Part shown: piece by piece, positions 54,451 through 64,000 of the stretch | Numbering within the stretch: the first letter of the stretch is position 1 | Layout of the letters: each line of letters opens with the position of its first letter | Made by a program: the position numbers and the translations under genes | Assembly: GCF_007565055.1 (NCBI RefSeq) | Contig: NC_044570.1 | Span: 15,219,602 to 15,283,601, forward strand | Reading direction: 5' to 3' | Length of the DNA stretch: 64,000 nucleotides | Source: Rhinopithecus roxellana | Lineage: Eukaryota; Chordata; Mammalia; Primates; Cercopithecidae | The notes under the pieces: model-generated | The model's database searches: none | Told to the model about the DNA's origin: nothing | The model's input: only the letters and a program-made list of their open reading frames with translations

Positions 54451-55752
54451 CCCAGTTTCTGTGACCTTGGTAATGCTTATGGGCAAGGCATTCTTACTGG
54501 TTATGTGATGATACTACAAGAAGATTTAGGAGAAAAGCAGTCACTGGACTTAAATACTATTTATAAGAAAAGTAAGACTTGAAATGTAGACAGGAAGGAG
54601 TCCAATATTTTTCAGTTAAGTGGATATCACAGAAACGCAGTGTTGTGAAATAAAGGGAGCTGTATATTTATCATTAAGATTGTGCAGGGATGTTTAAACC
54701 TGAACACAAGTTCTTTAGTGCCGGAGTTGAAATTATTTGAGGAGAGAATTTAGAACTAAGCCACATGAGGTGAGCAGTAAGATTGAATAGAACTAATAAT
54801 CTTGAGAAGGAGAAGCGTAAGAATTCAGACTGGACAGAAGAAAGCAAGACAAAAAGTCACAGTTTTCAGCAAAGAAGTTGAAGCACAACAAGTTAAAATT
54901 CTTACCAAGGCCTGCATCATGATATGGAGGAAATGGAAACCTTCCATTTTCAATTTTCCGTTTCATATTAGAGGATTGGTGAAGTTAGATAGAAATTGAC
55001 TTCACAATACATGAGCTAGCAGATTTCCACTAAAAGATTAGCCAGTGAACACATCACAGGTGAAAAGACTGACCTGTAAGAAATAGCACTTGAAGAGTAT
55101 ATTAAAGGAAAAAAACTATTCTATTTTGAATGAGGCACAATAATGTAATGACTTCTTTACCAGTATTTTTTATTCCATATAAAATAAATCTTAGCTGTCA
55201 TTAGAAAAGCTTGAGTAGCATATTTCAATTTGTCCTCATTTAAAATAGAACCAAATACTTAGAGGTAAAGGAGAACTTTTATGTATAAATTTCACATTCG
55301 GTAGTTCACAGGTTACAGTGCTTGTGTGTGTGAGATGGACTGAACAAGATGGATAAATTTAGTTTATTTAGGTGAGATAGGATGATACATGTAAACTTTA
55401 AAATCAGTGTAAATTTTGATAGTTTTACATGTTTTCCCTGTGTCATTGATAGTCATCAATAATTCACATGAAAAGGAAAATAATAACTCAGTAGTTACTA
55501 ACAGTTAAGAATGCACTTTTACCTGAGAATTAATGTTTAGCTTCAGCTGTGTTTAAGAAGAACTGGGCTTGCAGGAGCCAAGAGATTATACAAAGCTGTA
55601 AGCTATAATGAAGGTGTCATGAATGTCTGGTAAGTCAGGGGAAGAGAAAGAGCGTCGTGGGAGAAATAATTTCTGAAGTTATTTTAGAGAAGAAATGATA
55701 GTTTTTCAAATTCTCTGTACTTTACATAATATGTAATCATGTTAAATTAAAG

Positions 55753-55867
55753 GTCGCATGTCACGTGGAAGAGAGAGCTACGCAGGTCCTTTACGTAGAG
55801 AGCCATTCTCTCCCTGCAGAAACGACAGTATGTCACCAAGAGATGATACTTACGCAGCTAAGGATAG
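55753..55867 (+). pseudogene. RBMY copy B, middle exon
   Basis: Acceptor AAATTAAAG and donor GATAG|GTAAAG. It is open throughout and reads RMSRGRESYAGPLRREPF followed by CRNDSMSPRDDTYAAKD, corresponding to the RBMY/RBMX segment just before the SRGY repeats. Copy A has no counterpart because it is truncated. Confidence 0.9.
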
Positions 55868-55889
55868 GTAAAGGAAAATTGAAAAAATA

Positions 55890-56645
55890 GTTGATTTTTG
55901 TTGTGGTGATGAAATTCACATAACAAAGTTAAACATTTGGGGGTTAACAACTAAGTGGCATTTAATACATTCTGTGTTGTGCAACAATGACCTCTATTTG
56001 GTAAAAAACATTTTTGATCACTCCAAACTACAATTCCACTACCAGTTAAGCTATCCTTTTCATTTTCCCCCTTCCCACAGCCATTAGGAAACACCAATCT
56101 GTGTTCTGTTTATGAACTTACCTGTTTTTGGTATTTCCTCATAATTGGCTCAAACTGTACATTCTGTCTGTCTCTTTTCCTTCTGCCGGATACCCTGAAG
56201 GTTTATTTACATCATAGCACTTCACTCCTTACACAAGCTGTTAACCCATTATTTTGTTTGGGTTGTTTCCACCGCAGTATCTCTAGGCACAAATATTAGT
56301 TGGAGTACACTTACTCAATTCTGAGTATATATGTGTGGAGTTGCTTGATCGTATGATAATTATGTTTGTTTTCTTGAGGACCCACCACGTCTCCATAGTA
56401 GCTGCATCATTTTCCATTCCAACAAGCACTGTTTCACAGTTCCAGTTTACCTACGTCTTCTCAAAGACTCTGTATTTCTAGCTTTTTACAATTCATAGGC
56501 ATTCTACTATGTGCGAAGGATGATATCACATTTTGGTTTACAAATGCATTTTCTGAATCCCTAATTATGAGCATCAGTTCCATGTGCTTTTTGGATATTT
56601 GCATATGTTGTATTTGGAGAAATGTCTGTTTAGATGTCTGGCCCT
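55890..56645 (-). mobile_element. L1 3'-part remnant in RBMY intron (copy B)
   Basis: 'ttgtggtgatgaaattcacataacaaagttaaac' and 'gtgttgtgcaacaatgacctc' to 'tggagaaatgtctgtttagatgtctgg' follow the reverse complement of an old L1 3' region. The same element is in copy A from 39845. Confidence 0.6.
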
Positions 56646-57478
56646 TTACTTATTTATTTATTTTTTAGTTGTAAACAGGTTATGTTCTGGATACTGGAAG
56701 TTGATCATTTAAAATTTGTTGCTTTAACTAATGCAAGCAGAAATTGTCGAAGTTCCTGAGACACTGGGGATTATACTCCACCGTATTAAGAGTATGCATG
56801 GCATGATTACGATGTTTCTCACTTTGGTGAACATTCCTCTAGAGGATACAGGTACTGTAACATATTCTGATGTTGTCCAATATATATCTTAAATTGTTCA
56901 TTTCGACACTAACAAAGTTTTTATTTTTTTTAAATATAGTGATCATTCAGGACATCCCCATGGAAGTTCTTACAGAGATGCATATCAGAGTTACAGTAAG
57001 AGTCCAGATATGGATTTGTAAATTATAGAATTACATTTAATAGACCAGATCATTGTTTTAATAAAATTTTAAGGAAAATTACAAAGGAAAAAAATAACAT
57101 GTTTAAATATTTGGAAAAGTTAACAGTATAAAGCATAGGAATCTATATGAAAATGAGAACTTCAATTGAGTTACAGAAAATGTGACTCAACCTTTATTTT
57201 AGAATAAACTTTCTTAAGCATCAAAATACTACTCTTATACTTCTTTTAAATAAAACATTTTGACTATTGCAGTCCCAATTCATATCCTGTCAACAGAGGC
57301 AGAGGAAAGCAGACATTTCTGAATAGTGCTTTAACTGATTTATGGTTTAGTGATACCAGTAAAAATGTTTAAATGTAGTTCAACGTAAGTTCTATTATTT
57401 TATCAACCCTGCAGGGACCTGTCATGGTGCAGCACCTGCACCAGGTCCTCGAATGACTTTTGATGGAAGCAGTCACCA

Positions 57479-57706
57479 TCACATTGTTATTAAAAAGTTT
57501 CAATATGCCTCTAACCAATAGCACAGTGCCATTTATGGTGGAGAATTTCCTCTCAGCCTCTACCAAAGTACAACATGGGATATTAGCCATTACTATTCTC
57601 AATCTAAGACAATAAAAGAAGCTACCCATCAGAGTCTAATGAAGTCCCCGTGTGAACTAGGGGATAGTGGTACATCAGGGAATGAAAACACAAAACGAAT
57701 AACAAA
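57479..57706. other. Foreign 228-bp insertion in the last RBMY exon of copy B
   Basis: Both copy A (41308 on) and the inverted fragment read straight through this point (cac-cat-gat/tat-tac). Here about 228 bp intervene, bounded by a direct repeat ATTGTTATTA (57482-57491 and 57706-57715). There is no poly(A) tail, no TG...CA end and no transposon I recognise. Confidence 0.88.
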
Positions 57707-58902
57707 TTGTTATTATAACAATACACAAGATATATATGACAGAAGTCGGGAGAGTTACTCAAGGAGCTGTGGTGATTTCTATTCCAGTGGTCGTGAGCAT
57801 GGTGGCAGAAAGGAACGAACGTGTCCACCTTCAGTGGATAGGGTGCGCCATGATCCTCGTGAAACATATAGTAGCTCAAATAACGGGGCTTCTAGAAAAT
57901 GTGTTGGGGAAATCCAGTCGGAAAAAGGAGACTGAAGCAGATATTTAAAATAATAGTTCTTGCATATTAAACCTTGCTTGCATATTGACAATAAAAATGT
58001 TGTTTCTGCATTATTACCTGAGTACCACCACAAGAAATAAGTTAGTTTTGTGTGGAGAGGTAGATACTAACTTCCTCCATGAATTTTTTGAGGTATTCAG
58101 ATGAAAAGAAATTTTTTCAAAGTAATTTCATAATCTTTAATGCTAATTGAAAACTATCTGTTTAGGTGTAGTGTCTGTAGTACAATTATCAGAATACATT
58201 TATACATGGAATGCAAAATGCCTGATTTTGTTGCTACACGTGCTCAAAAGCAAATTCAATAGGAGAGTAAATTGTGTTGCTTGTAGAAAATTGCCTTTGT
58301 TGCTTTGCACATAAGTAGATACAAAAGTAGGCAAATGTGAAGTCTCCCTTGGAAGCTGCACAAGTTTCCTAATTAGGCTGTATTAAAAAAAAATACCAGT
58401 CTCAGCTGGGAAATGTGGTTCACTTGTCATCTTGCAAGGTGGCTCCCTTGCAAGGTGGCAACCTTCACTTCTAGGGACCAAGCTGGTCGAATCAAGAAGT
58501 CAGGTTTCAGAAGTCTTCAGAAAGACTACAAAACTGTCTGCCTCACCCTAAAACGTGTAACCTTTAGAGGAATAGTAAAGGTCAAAGGAAACAATTAGAT
58601 ATGGTTGATACTGGAGTTTGAGACATCCACAACATTCTTCTTGAAGCATTCTGTGACTGAAGCAGGACAATGGTAATGAAAACACATTTTGCACCGAAAT
58701 AAAAAGTGAACCACCTAAGTTTCTTAAGAACATAGCTTAATGAAATAAAATGGTCCTAGTTTACACAGTGAAAAATGAGTGTTTAGTTTTGGGAGGTACA
58801 TTAATATTGTCTTCAAATATTTGGCAATGGATGCTCTAAGCAATGTTTTCGCAATATATTTTTACAAATAGGAATAATCTAGGAGGGTTGAGAATTTATC
58901 AG

Positions 58903-59187
58903 TTTTTTTTTTTTTTAAGATAATCTAGCTTTAGCACCTAAGCCATGGTGCAGTGACTGGATCTTGACCCACTGCAACCTCTACCCTCTGGGTTCAAGCT
59001 AGTCTCCTTTCTCAGCATCCCGAGTAACTGGCATTAAAGGTGTGTGCCACCACAGCTTGCTAAAATTTTGTATTTTTAGTGCAGACAATATTTCACTATG
59101 TTGGCCAGGCTTCTCTAAAAATCCTGATCCACCCTCTTCTGCCTCTCAAGGTGCTCAGATTACAAGCATGAGCCATCACGCTGAGCC
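58903..59187 (-). mobile_element. Alu shared by both RBMY copies (B side)
   Basis: Partner of 42498-42783, from a T tract to 'gagccatcacgctgagcc'. Confidence 0.9.
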
Positions 59188-59687
59188 TATCAGATATCAT
59201 TGAAGATATGAATAGGAATGCTTTAAACATTATGCTTTTTGGAAAGTTTAGTGTATAAAACAACAGCATAAAATTTCTTATGGGGGATGGCTTAAAGATT
59301 TAATAAATTATCTGATGATAAAAATATAAAGAATAGGAACCAAATAAGTAAACCAATTAACTTTCCTTGAACATAAGACTTACAGAAATGGAATATATGA
59401 AGTTCTATTTTTTGTAGTCCATAATTCTTACAATTAATGGAGTAATCTGCAAGGAGGAAGCATTTTCATGAGAATATGTTAACAAGATCATCAGTGTTTA
59501 AAGGGAAAAGCTGCAAATAATTTTAAAGGAGAAGTTACCAACTTTGATTTTCAAGTAAGTTATTTATGTTATGAAGTTATGTTTTCCTTCACCTATAATG
59601 GAGGACTGTGAGGATGAAATGAAAAGATAAAACTCCCTAGTCTTGTCTATCTTCACAGCGGCATCATAAGAAATAGTGTCTGTCAAG

Positions 59688-59975
59688 GTGTGATGGTTCA
59701 GGTCTTTAATCCCAGCATTTTCAGAGGCTGAGGCAGGCATATCTCTTTGGCTCAGGAGTCTGAGACAAACCTTGGCAACATGGAGAAATCTTGTCCCTAT
59801 AGAATAGACAAACAATTACTGGATGGGGTATTGCATCAGTGCAGTCCCATTCTTTCAAACTGAGGAGGGAGGATCACTTGTGGCCATGAGGGCTAGGCTG
59901 CAGTGAGTCTGTTTTCTCCGTTGCATTTTCACCTGGGTGATAAAGTGAGACCCTGTTAAAACAAACAAACAAATG
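59688..59975 (+). mobile_element. Old Alu shared by both RBMY copies (B side)
   Basis: Partner of 43290-43575; ends in an AAAC-repeat tail. Confidence 0.88.
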
Positions 59976-61079
59976 AAAAGATGAAGTGTCTATGATACTC
60001 TGATCCTGGGCATGTTTAACCCAAATTATCTCCATGAGGCATTCTCTCATAATAATTTAAAGGCATGGGAAACAGAGGTATAATCCGTAAGATACAATGT
60101 AAGATACAATTTATCAACCTTGGAATAGGGACTGTGTTTCAGCAAGTTAGAGTAAACGGTGAAAAGCCTTTATATAACAAGAGCTAAAGCCCTATTCCTT
60201 AATATTCATAGGAAAATTATGCTTTTTAATGAATAATAGAATACATTTTATCATCTTTGGTCACTAGGATTGCCACGAGAAAATACCTGGACTTGGTGCT
60301 TTATAGCAAACATTTCCTGTAAAGCCAGAGCCTGAGAAGCCCTAGATGAAGTCATCAGCAAGTACATTGTTTGGGTGAAGGTCCACTTCCCAGATTTTAA
60401 ACAGCCGTCTTGCTGAGACTACACATCGTAGAAGGGGATTGGGAACCCTTGGGTTTCTTTAGGAGGGCACTAACAACATTTTTGAGGGTGCTGTCTTTCT
60501 GACCTGATCACTTGTAAATCAAAGGCCCTGTTCCCCTTCCAGAGGGCATCCAATTGACATTTCTCTGTGTTGAGTTTAAAATATATTTAGATGGTGGAGT
60601 GAGGATAGCAGTGATGATTGAACGAATTCCCTGGTTTGCTGTTTTTAGTGTTGTCATCAGGTATTAATGGCATGAAGATGATTTTTTAAAATGTTGGTAC
60701 TGAATCATCCAGCTTTAGATTATAAGGTTTGCGGACAATTGGGCAGTTTTAGTTTTCAGTGTTGCTAATCATGAAAGGGGGACACAATGTTGAAGTTTGA
60801 GTTTGGAGAGCTGTAGCAATATATTGAATAAAACAAGAATTGAAATGTAGACTAATAAAATTTGTAAGATATCTCATGTGGATGTTCCATAGTTTTCCAT
60901 TGAAACACAATTCTGTTGACTCTTACAGTTACTTCACTTGTCTCTTATTCACAAAATAAGTCTGGTCTTACCAGTTTTGTCATTATTTATCTAAATGCAG
61001 TAAGAGTGGTCGTTGACCACAAAGGGCTTTATTTATTTATTTCTTCATGTATTCATTATTCCTTTTTAAATTAGAAAGA

Positions 61080-61160
61080 GTGTCTGACTCATTGCAGCCT
61101 CAACCTCCTGGGCTCAAGCGGTCCTCCCATCTCAGCCACTGGAGTAACTGAGACTAGTCT
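61080..61160 (-). mobile_element. Alu fragment shared by both RBMY copies (B side)
   Basis: Partner of the Alu fragment at 44655-44790, shorter on its right side; the copies differ from about 61155 to 61230. Confidence 0.8.
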
Positions 61161-61651
61161 CAGATTATGTTTTTTGAAGCCTCAGGACTAGAAGCCAAGC
61201 CAGGAACTTGCCACCAGACTTCACTGTCAGAATCTGTAGATTTGGTTGAATTCCACTCCTCTCAAAGTCTTCAAATATCGTGAGGTTCCAGAGTTTGCCT
61301 AGAAGTGACCTTTCTCATCTTGTAGGTTATGAACTCTGTAACCAATTACCAGGCTGTTTTTTCCAAGAGGCTTTATAAGTAGTGTCCCCATGGTCAACTT
61401 CAGTTCTTAATGCCACCTGGTTATATCTGATGCTATGGAAATAATTCTTAAATATATTTGCTATTTCAAACAAAGCTTGGTAATAAAACCACTTTCCAGT
61501 TATGTTCTATTCAAAGTAGAATACATTTTTACTAAACAACAGAAATGCCTCTATTGCCATAAAATGTATATAAAATCTTAAATGTCCAGTGAGTGTATCG
61601 CTGCTCAAGTAGTACATTACGAAATTCAAGAAGTATACAAATGTATTATCT

Positions 61652-61960
61652 CTCTCTCTCTCTCTTTTTTTTTTTTTCTGACAGAGTCTCCCTCTGTCAC
61701 CCAGTCTGCACTGAAGTATTGTGATCTCAGCTCACTGCAACCTCTGCCACCTGGGATCAAGAAACTGTACTGCCTTAGCCTCCTGTGTAGCTGGGATTGC
61801 AGGTGTACACCACCATTCCTGGCTGACTTTTGTATTTCTGGTAGAGATGGGATTTCATCATATTTGCCACGCTGATCTCGTCTCCTGACCTCAGATGATC
61901 CACCTGCCTTGGCTTCCCAAAGTGCAGGGATTACAGACATAAACCACCATGTCTGGCCTG
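61652..61960 (-). mobile_element. Alu shared by both RBMY copies (B side)
   Basis: Partner of 45222-45568. Its tail region is a (CT)n-T tract (61650-61677) instead of the TTGG repeats seen in copy A. Confidence 0.9.
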
Positions 61961-62400
61961 CAAATGTATTCTTGTACTTAATAATAACAAAAACTCGTAA
62001 TATGTGACTGTGTGCAATAAAGCATTTTAAACTAATCTCATTTACTAAACATTTGCATGAGTCATGTGAACTTATATGTCTATTTCTAGGATTTTTAGGA
62101 GTATGTAATTCACAATAGTGCTCATTTATCTCTAAGCCAATTTGGAAAGCACCCTTTTAGGTTATATTGAAAATTAACTTGGTAATAACATCCAGAGGTA
62201 GAAATATATCACACACACTTAATCTATATGCTAAACATATAGATAAAGGCAAGCAGATTTTATAGCCCTCAGAAAATTTACTCATGAATAAGGCAATAGA
62301 GTAATATAAAACTCACAGGTTTATATCCATTTTTATTTTATCTAAATTGTGCTTCTGGCAGATGAGACAAGGTTACCAATTCTATAGGAGGTCTAATACC

Positions 62401-62571
62401 TAGCTGGAATTACAGGTGTGCACCACTATGCCCAGCTAATTTTTTGTATTAGTAGAGATATGGTTTCACCGTGTTGTCCAGGCTGGTCTTGAACTCCCAA
62501 CTGCAAGTGATCCACCCACCTCAACCTCCCAAAATACAGGGATTAGAGGCATGAGCCACCACACCTGGCCC
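62401..62571 (-). mobile_element. Truncated Alu at the right edge of copy B
   Basis: Starts at 'tagctggaattacaggtgtgcacc' and ends 'gagccaccacacctggccc'. It begins exactly where the A/B homology stops. Confidence 0.9.
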
Positions 62572-63724
62572 TAATAAACTGTTTTAGACCTCAGTGGATT
62601 TTTATTCTGTTTGATCTGTTTTGCTGGTGAGAGTCTCTTGAATTTTTCACTTCAGCCAATGTTTTCTTAGTTCCAGGATTTTATAATTTTTAAATTATTT
62701 CTTTTAAAAATTTTCTCTCAGAAGTTTGTTGGTTTCTTTTCTGTGTCATTTTACAGATCTGAGTTTCCTGAAAACCGCTATTTTGAATTCTTGATTAGAG
62801 AACTCGCTGATAGCCATCTCATTAGTTAGCACTGGTCAATGGTTTAGTGCTTTGTCCATTTGGGAAGATTATGATTCCTTGTTTATTGAGTACTAAGTTC
62901 TCAATAAATGACAGCAATTACCTCTTTGAAGAATTGCCTTTTATGTGATACAGGGTTTTATATTTGCTAATGTAGGTAGGCTATAACATTTGTTTATTGT
63001 TGCTATGGGTTTTATCATGATATCTTTGTTATGAGGGACTATAGGGAATTAATTAATTGCAGAACCCACATACTGAAAGTAATAGATCTTCTACTCTGAG
63101 TTAGAAATAGTGATTGTCATCCAGATAACTCACTTTCCTCAAGTATTACCCTCCAATCCACATATTTCTTATGTGGACCCATGTGACATAGCATCTTCCT
63201 AACTGCCACTATCTTATGTCATACATGCTCACTCACGTGCTGTGCTCAAGGCACATTGATGTGTCTAATAGTTGGCGTTGTTCAAGCAATACCTGCTTCT
63301 TCCTAGGCACCTGCTTTGTGTCTAGACTGTTCTTCCATATTCTCTTCCCTTGGCTAGCACCTGCCTATCTCTCAGAATGCAGCTTTGCTCATCACTAGGT
63401 CTGACCCACACCAGAAACAGGGAAGCTCCAAGCTCCAAGCATCAGGGTGCCCAGCCTGTAGCATGATCTGTGAGTACCAACAGAAGCCCTACTTCCACAG
63501 CAGCTGACTAGCTTTTCCTTGAGGTTTGCCTTTTGTCACCTCAACATAGCATCCTTGCCCTTCCAGTGCCCCCTCTAGGGGCTTTCGTCTTCAGAGATGA
63601 CCACAGAGACTTTCTTACTAATAGTAATTCTCACCACAGCCACTAGTTACTCTAGTGGACGCAGGAACTCCTCACTGCTCTGATAAAGAAGTTGGTCACA
63701 TCCTTTAAGATGGATGCTCCAGAG
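62572..63724. other. Unassigned DNA
   Basis: No gene was recognised. 62590-62900 may be an old L1-derived stretch. Confidence 0.4.
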
Positions 63725-63891
63725 CAGTGGTCATCCAACTGCAGTCACCTGGAGGGCTTATTAAAATACAAGTCACTGGGCCACAGCCCTGATTCAGTAA
63801 GCCTGCAGTGGGGCTTGGGATTCTGTACTTCTAACAAGTTCCCAGGTGATGTTTAAGATCCTGGCCTGGGATCACACTTCAAGAATGACTG
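63725..63891 (+). mobile_element. MER5A-like hAT-Charlie element
   Basis: Runs from CAGTGGTCATCCAAC to 'aagaatgactg' and contains 'cacctggagggcttattaaaatac' and 'ctaacaagttcccaggtgatg', which are characteristic of MER5A, a short non-autonomous DNA transposon. The ends are imperfect inverted repeats. Confidence 0.9.
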
Positions 63892-64000
63892 CATTAGGGA
63901 AACAAGGCTGGGAAAACTTAGCACAGCACCCAGTTCTTCTGACTTTTTCAGTTCTCTTAAGGATTTAAGACTGACACAGGCTGCTGTCCCTCTTTTGGCT

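Larger units (their letters stand above)
52187..57935 (+). pseudogene. RBMY: RBMY-like pseudogene copy B (RRM exons plus C-terminal exons)
   Basis: Recognised exons: 52187-52299, 52718-52821, 55753-55867, 56741-56851, 56940-56995 and 57415-57935. The first two code for most of an RRM, with RNP2-like LFICGL and RNP1-like RGFTFITL. The rest code for the Arg/Ser/Gly/Tyr-rich tail. All splice sites listed are AG/GT. Exon 56741-56851 has two in-frame stops (TGA 56757-56759, TAA 56787-56789). The exon at 56940 lacks 21 bp present in copy A. The last exon is split by 228 bp of foreign DNA. The exons expected between 52821 and 55753 were not found; that interval instead contains an inverted copy of the gene's own 3' end. 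It is best read as a decayed RBMY gene, not a processed copy, since introns are kept. A truncated RRM-only product remains conceivable. Confidence 0.93.
56089..62400 (+). repeat. Segmental duplication copy B (partner of 39845-46012)
   Basis: Colinear with copy A apart from the differences noted in the RBMY exons, small indels and a changed Alu fragment near 61150. Homology ends at 'ggtctaatacc' where a truncated Alu begins. Confidence 0.95.

Noticed and set aside
54802..54999. Open frame tested as a missing RBMY middle exon
   Set aside because: It has basic residues but no match to the RBMY segment after the RRM and no convincing acceptor and donor pair.
61626..61940. 104-codon minus-strand frame and similar frames at 6.4, 9.4, 15.0, 23.7, 25.6, 31.9 and 45.4 kb
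   Set aside because: All are translations of Alu elements.

Overview
The window looks like nuclear DNA from an Old World monkey, most likely a male-specific, ampliconic part of the Y chromosome. Three observations support this. First, Alu elements, L1 3' ends, MaLR/THE-type LTRs and class I and ERV-L proviral remnants fill much of the sequence, so it is primate. Second, the youngest-looking Alus (9296-9634, 14902-15262 and the split copy at 31384-32010) carry ACTAGCCRGG(C/T)GAGGTGG and GATCCGGCCACTGCA-type variants that I associate with cercopithecoid AluY subfamilies, not the human consensus. Third, degraded copies of the Y-linked testis families CDY, RBMY and (less certainly) TSPY lie within 58 kb of each other. 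The species call is inference; the repeats and pseudogenes are read from the sequence.

Layout: 1-2.3 kb is the 5' end of a HERV-9/LTR12-like provirus on the minus strand. A degraded class I LTR follows at 3.8-4.9 kb. An intronless CDY-like pseudogene (minus, 5.87-7.79 kb) is interrupted by an Alu. Then come an AT-rich microsatellite, L1M remnants and two Alus (8.3-15.3 kb). A nearly whole but decayed ERV-L provirus with both LTRs fills 15.6-22.0 kb (minus), followed by a second class I LTR (22.2-23.3 kb), GATA/TG microsatellites, Alus, an L1 3' end and an MaLR LTR (23.4-29.4 kb). The next part is AT-rich DNA with an Alu whose middle linker has expanded into about 330 bp of purine repeat (31.4-32.0 kb), and a Tigger-like remnant.

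A sharp change follows: a 1.9 kb minisatellite with a 19-bp unit (34.6-36.5 kb) abuts a 3.3 kb GC-rich block containing an interstitial (TTAGGG)n array (37.9 kb). This block ends abruptly at about 39.845 kb, where a partial RBMY copy begins (copy A, 39.85-46.0 kb). A minus-strand L1 remnant, a TSPY-like fragment (49.7 kb) and a larger RBMY pseudogene follow (copy B). Copy B keeps RRM exons at 52.2-52.8 kb and C-terminal exons at 55.75-57.94 kb, and its 3' flank runs to 62.4 kb. A and B share their last exons, 3' flank and at least four Alu insertions, so they are an old tandem duplication offset by about 16.2-16.4 kb. A third piece of the RBMY 3' end lies inverted inside an intron of copy B.

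No intact protein-coding gene was found. The RRM exons of copy B are open with good splice signals, but stops and an insertion break the downstream exons. There is no operon-like organisation and no evidence for a new functional system. The most interesting features are structural: the nested, inverted and templated rearrangements of RBMY 3' exons, and the telomere-repeat/minisatellite/GC-rich junction.
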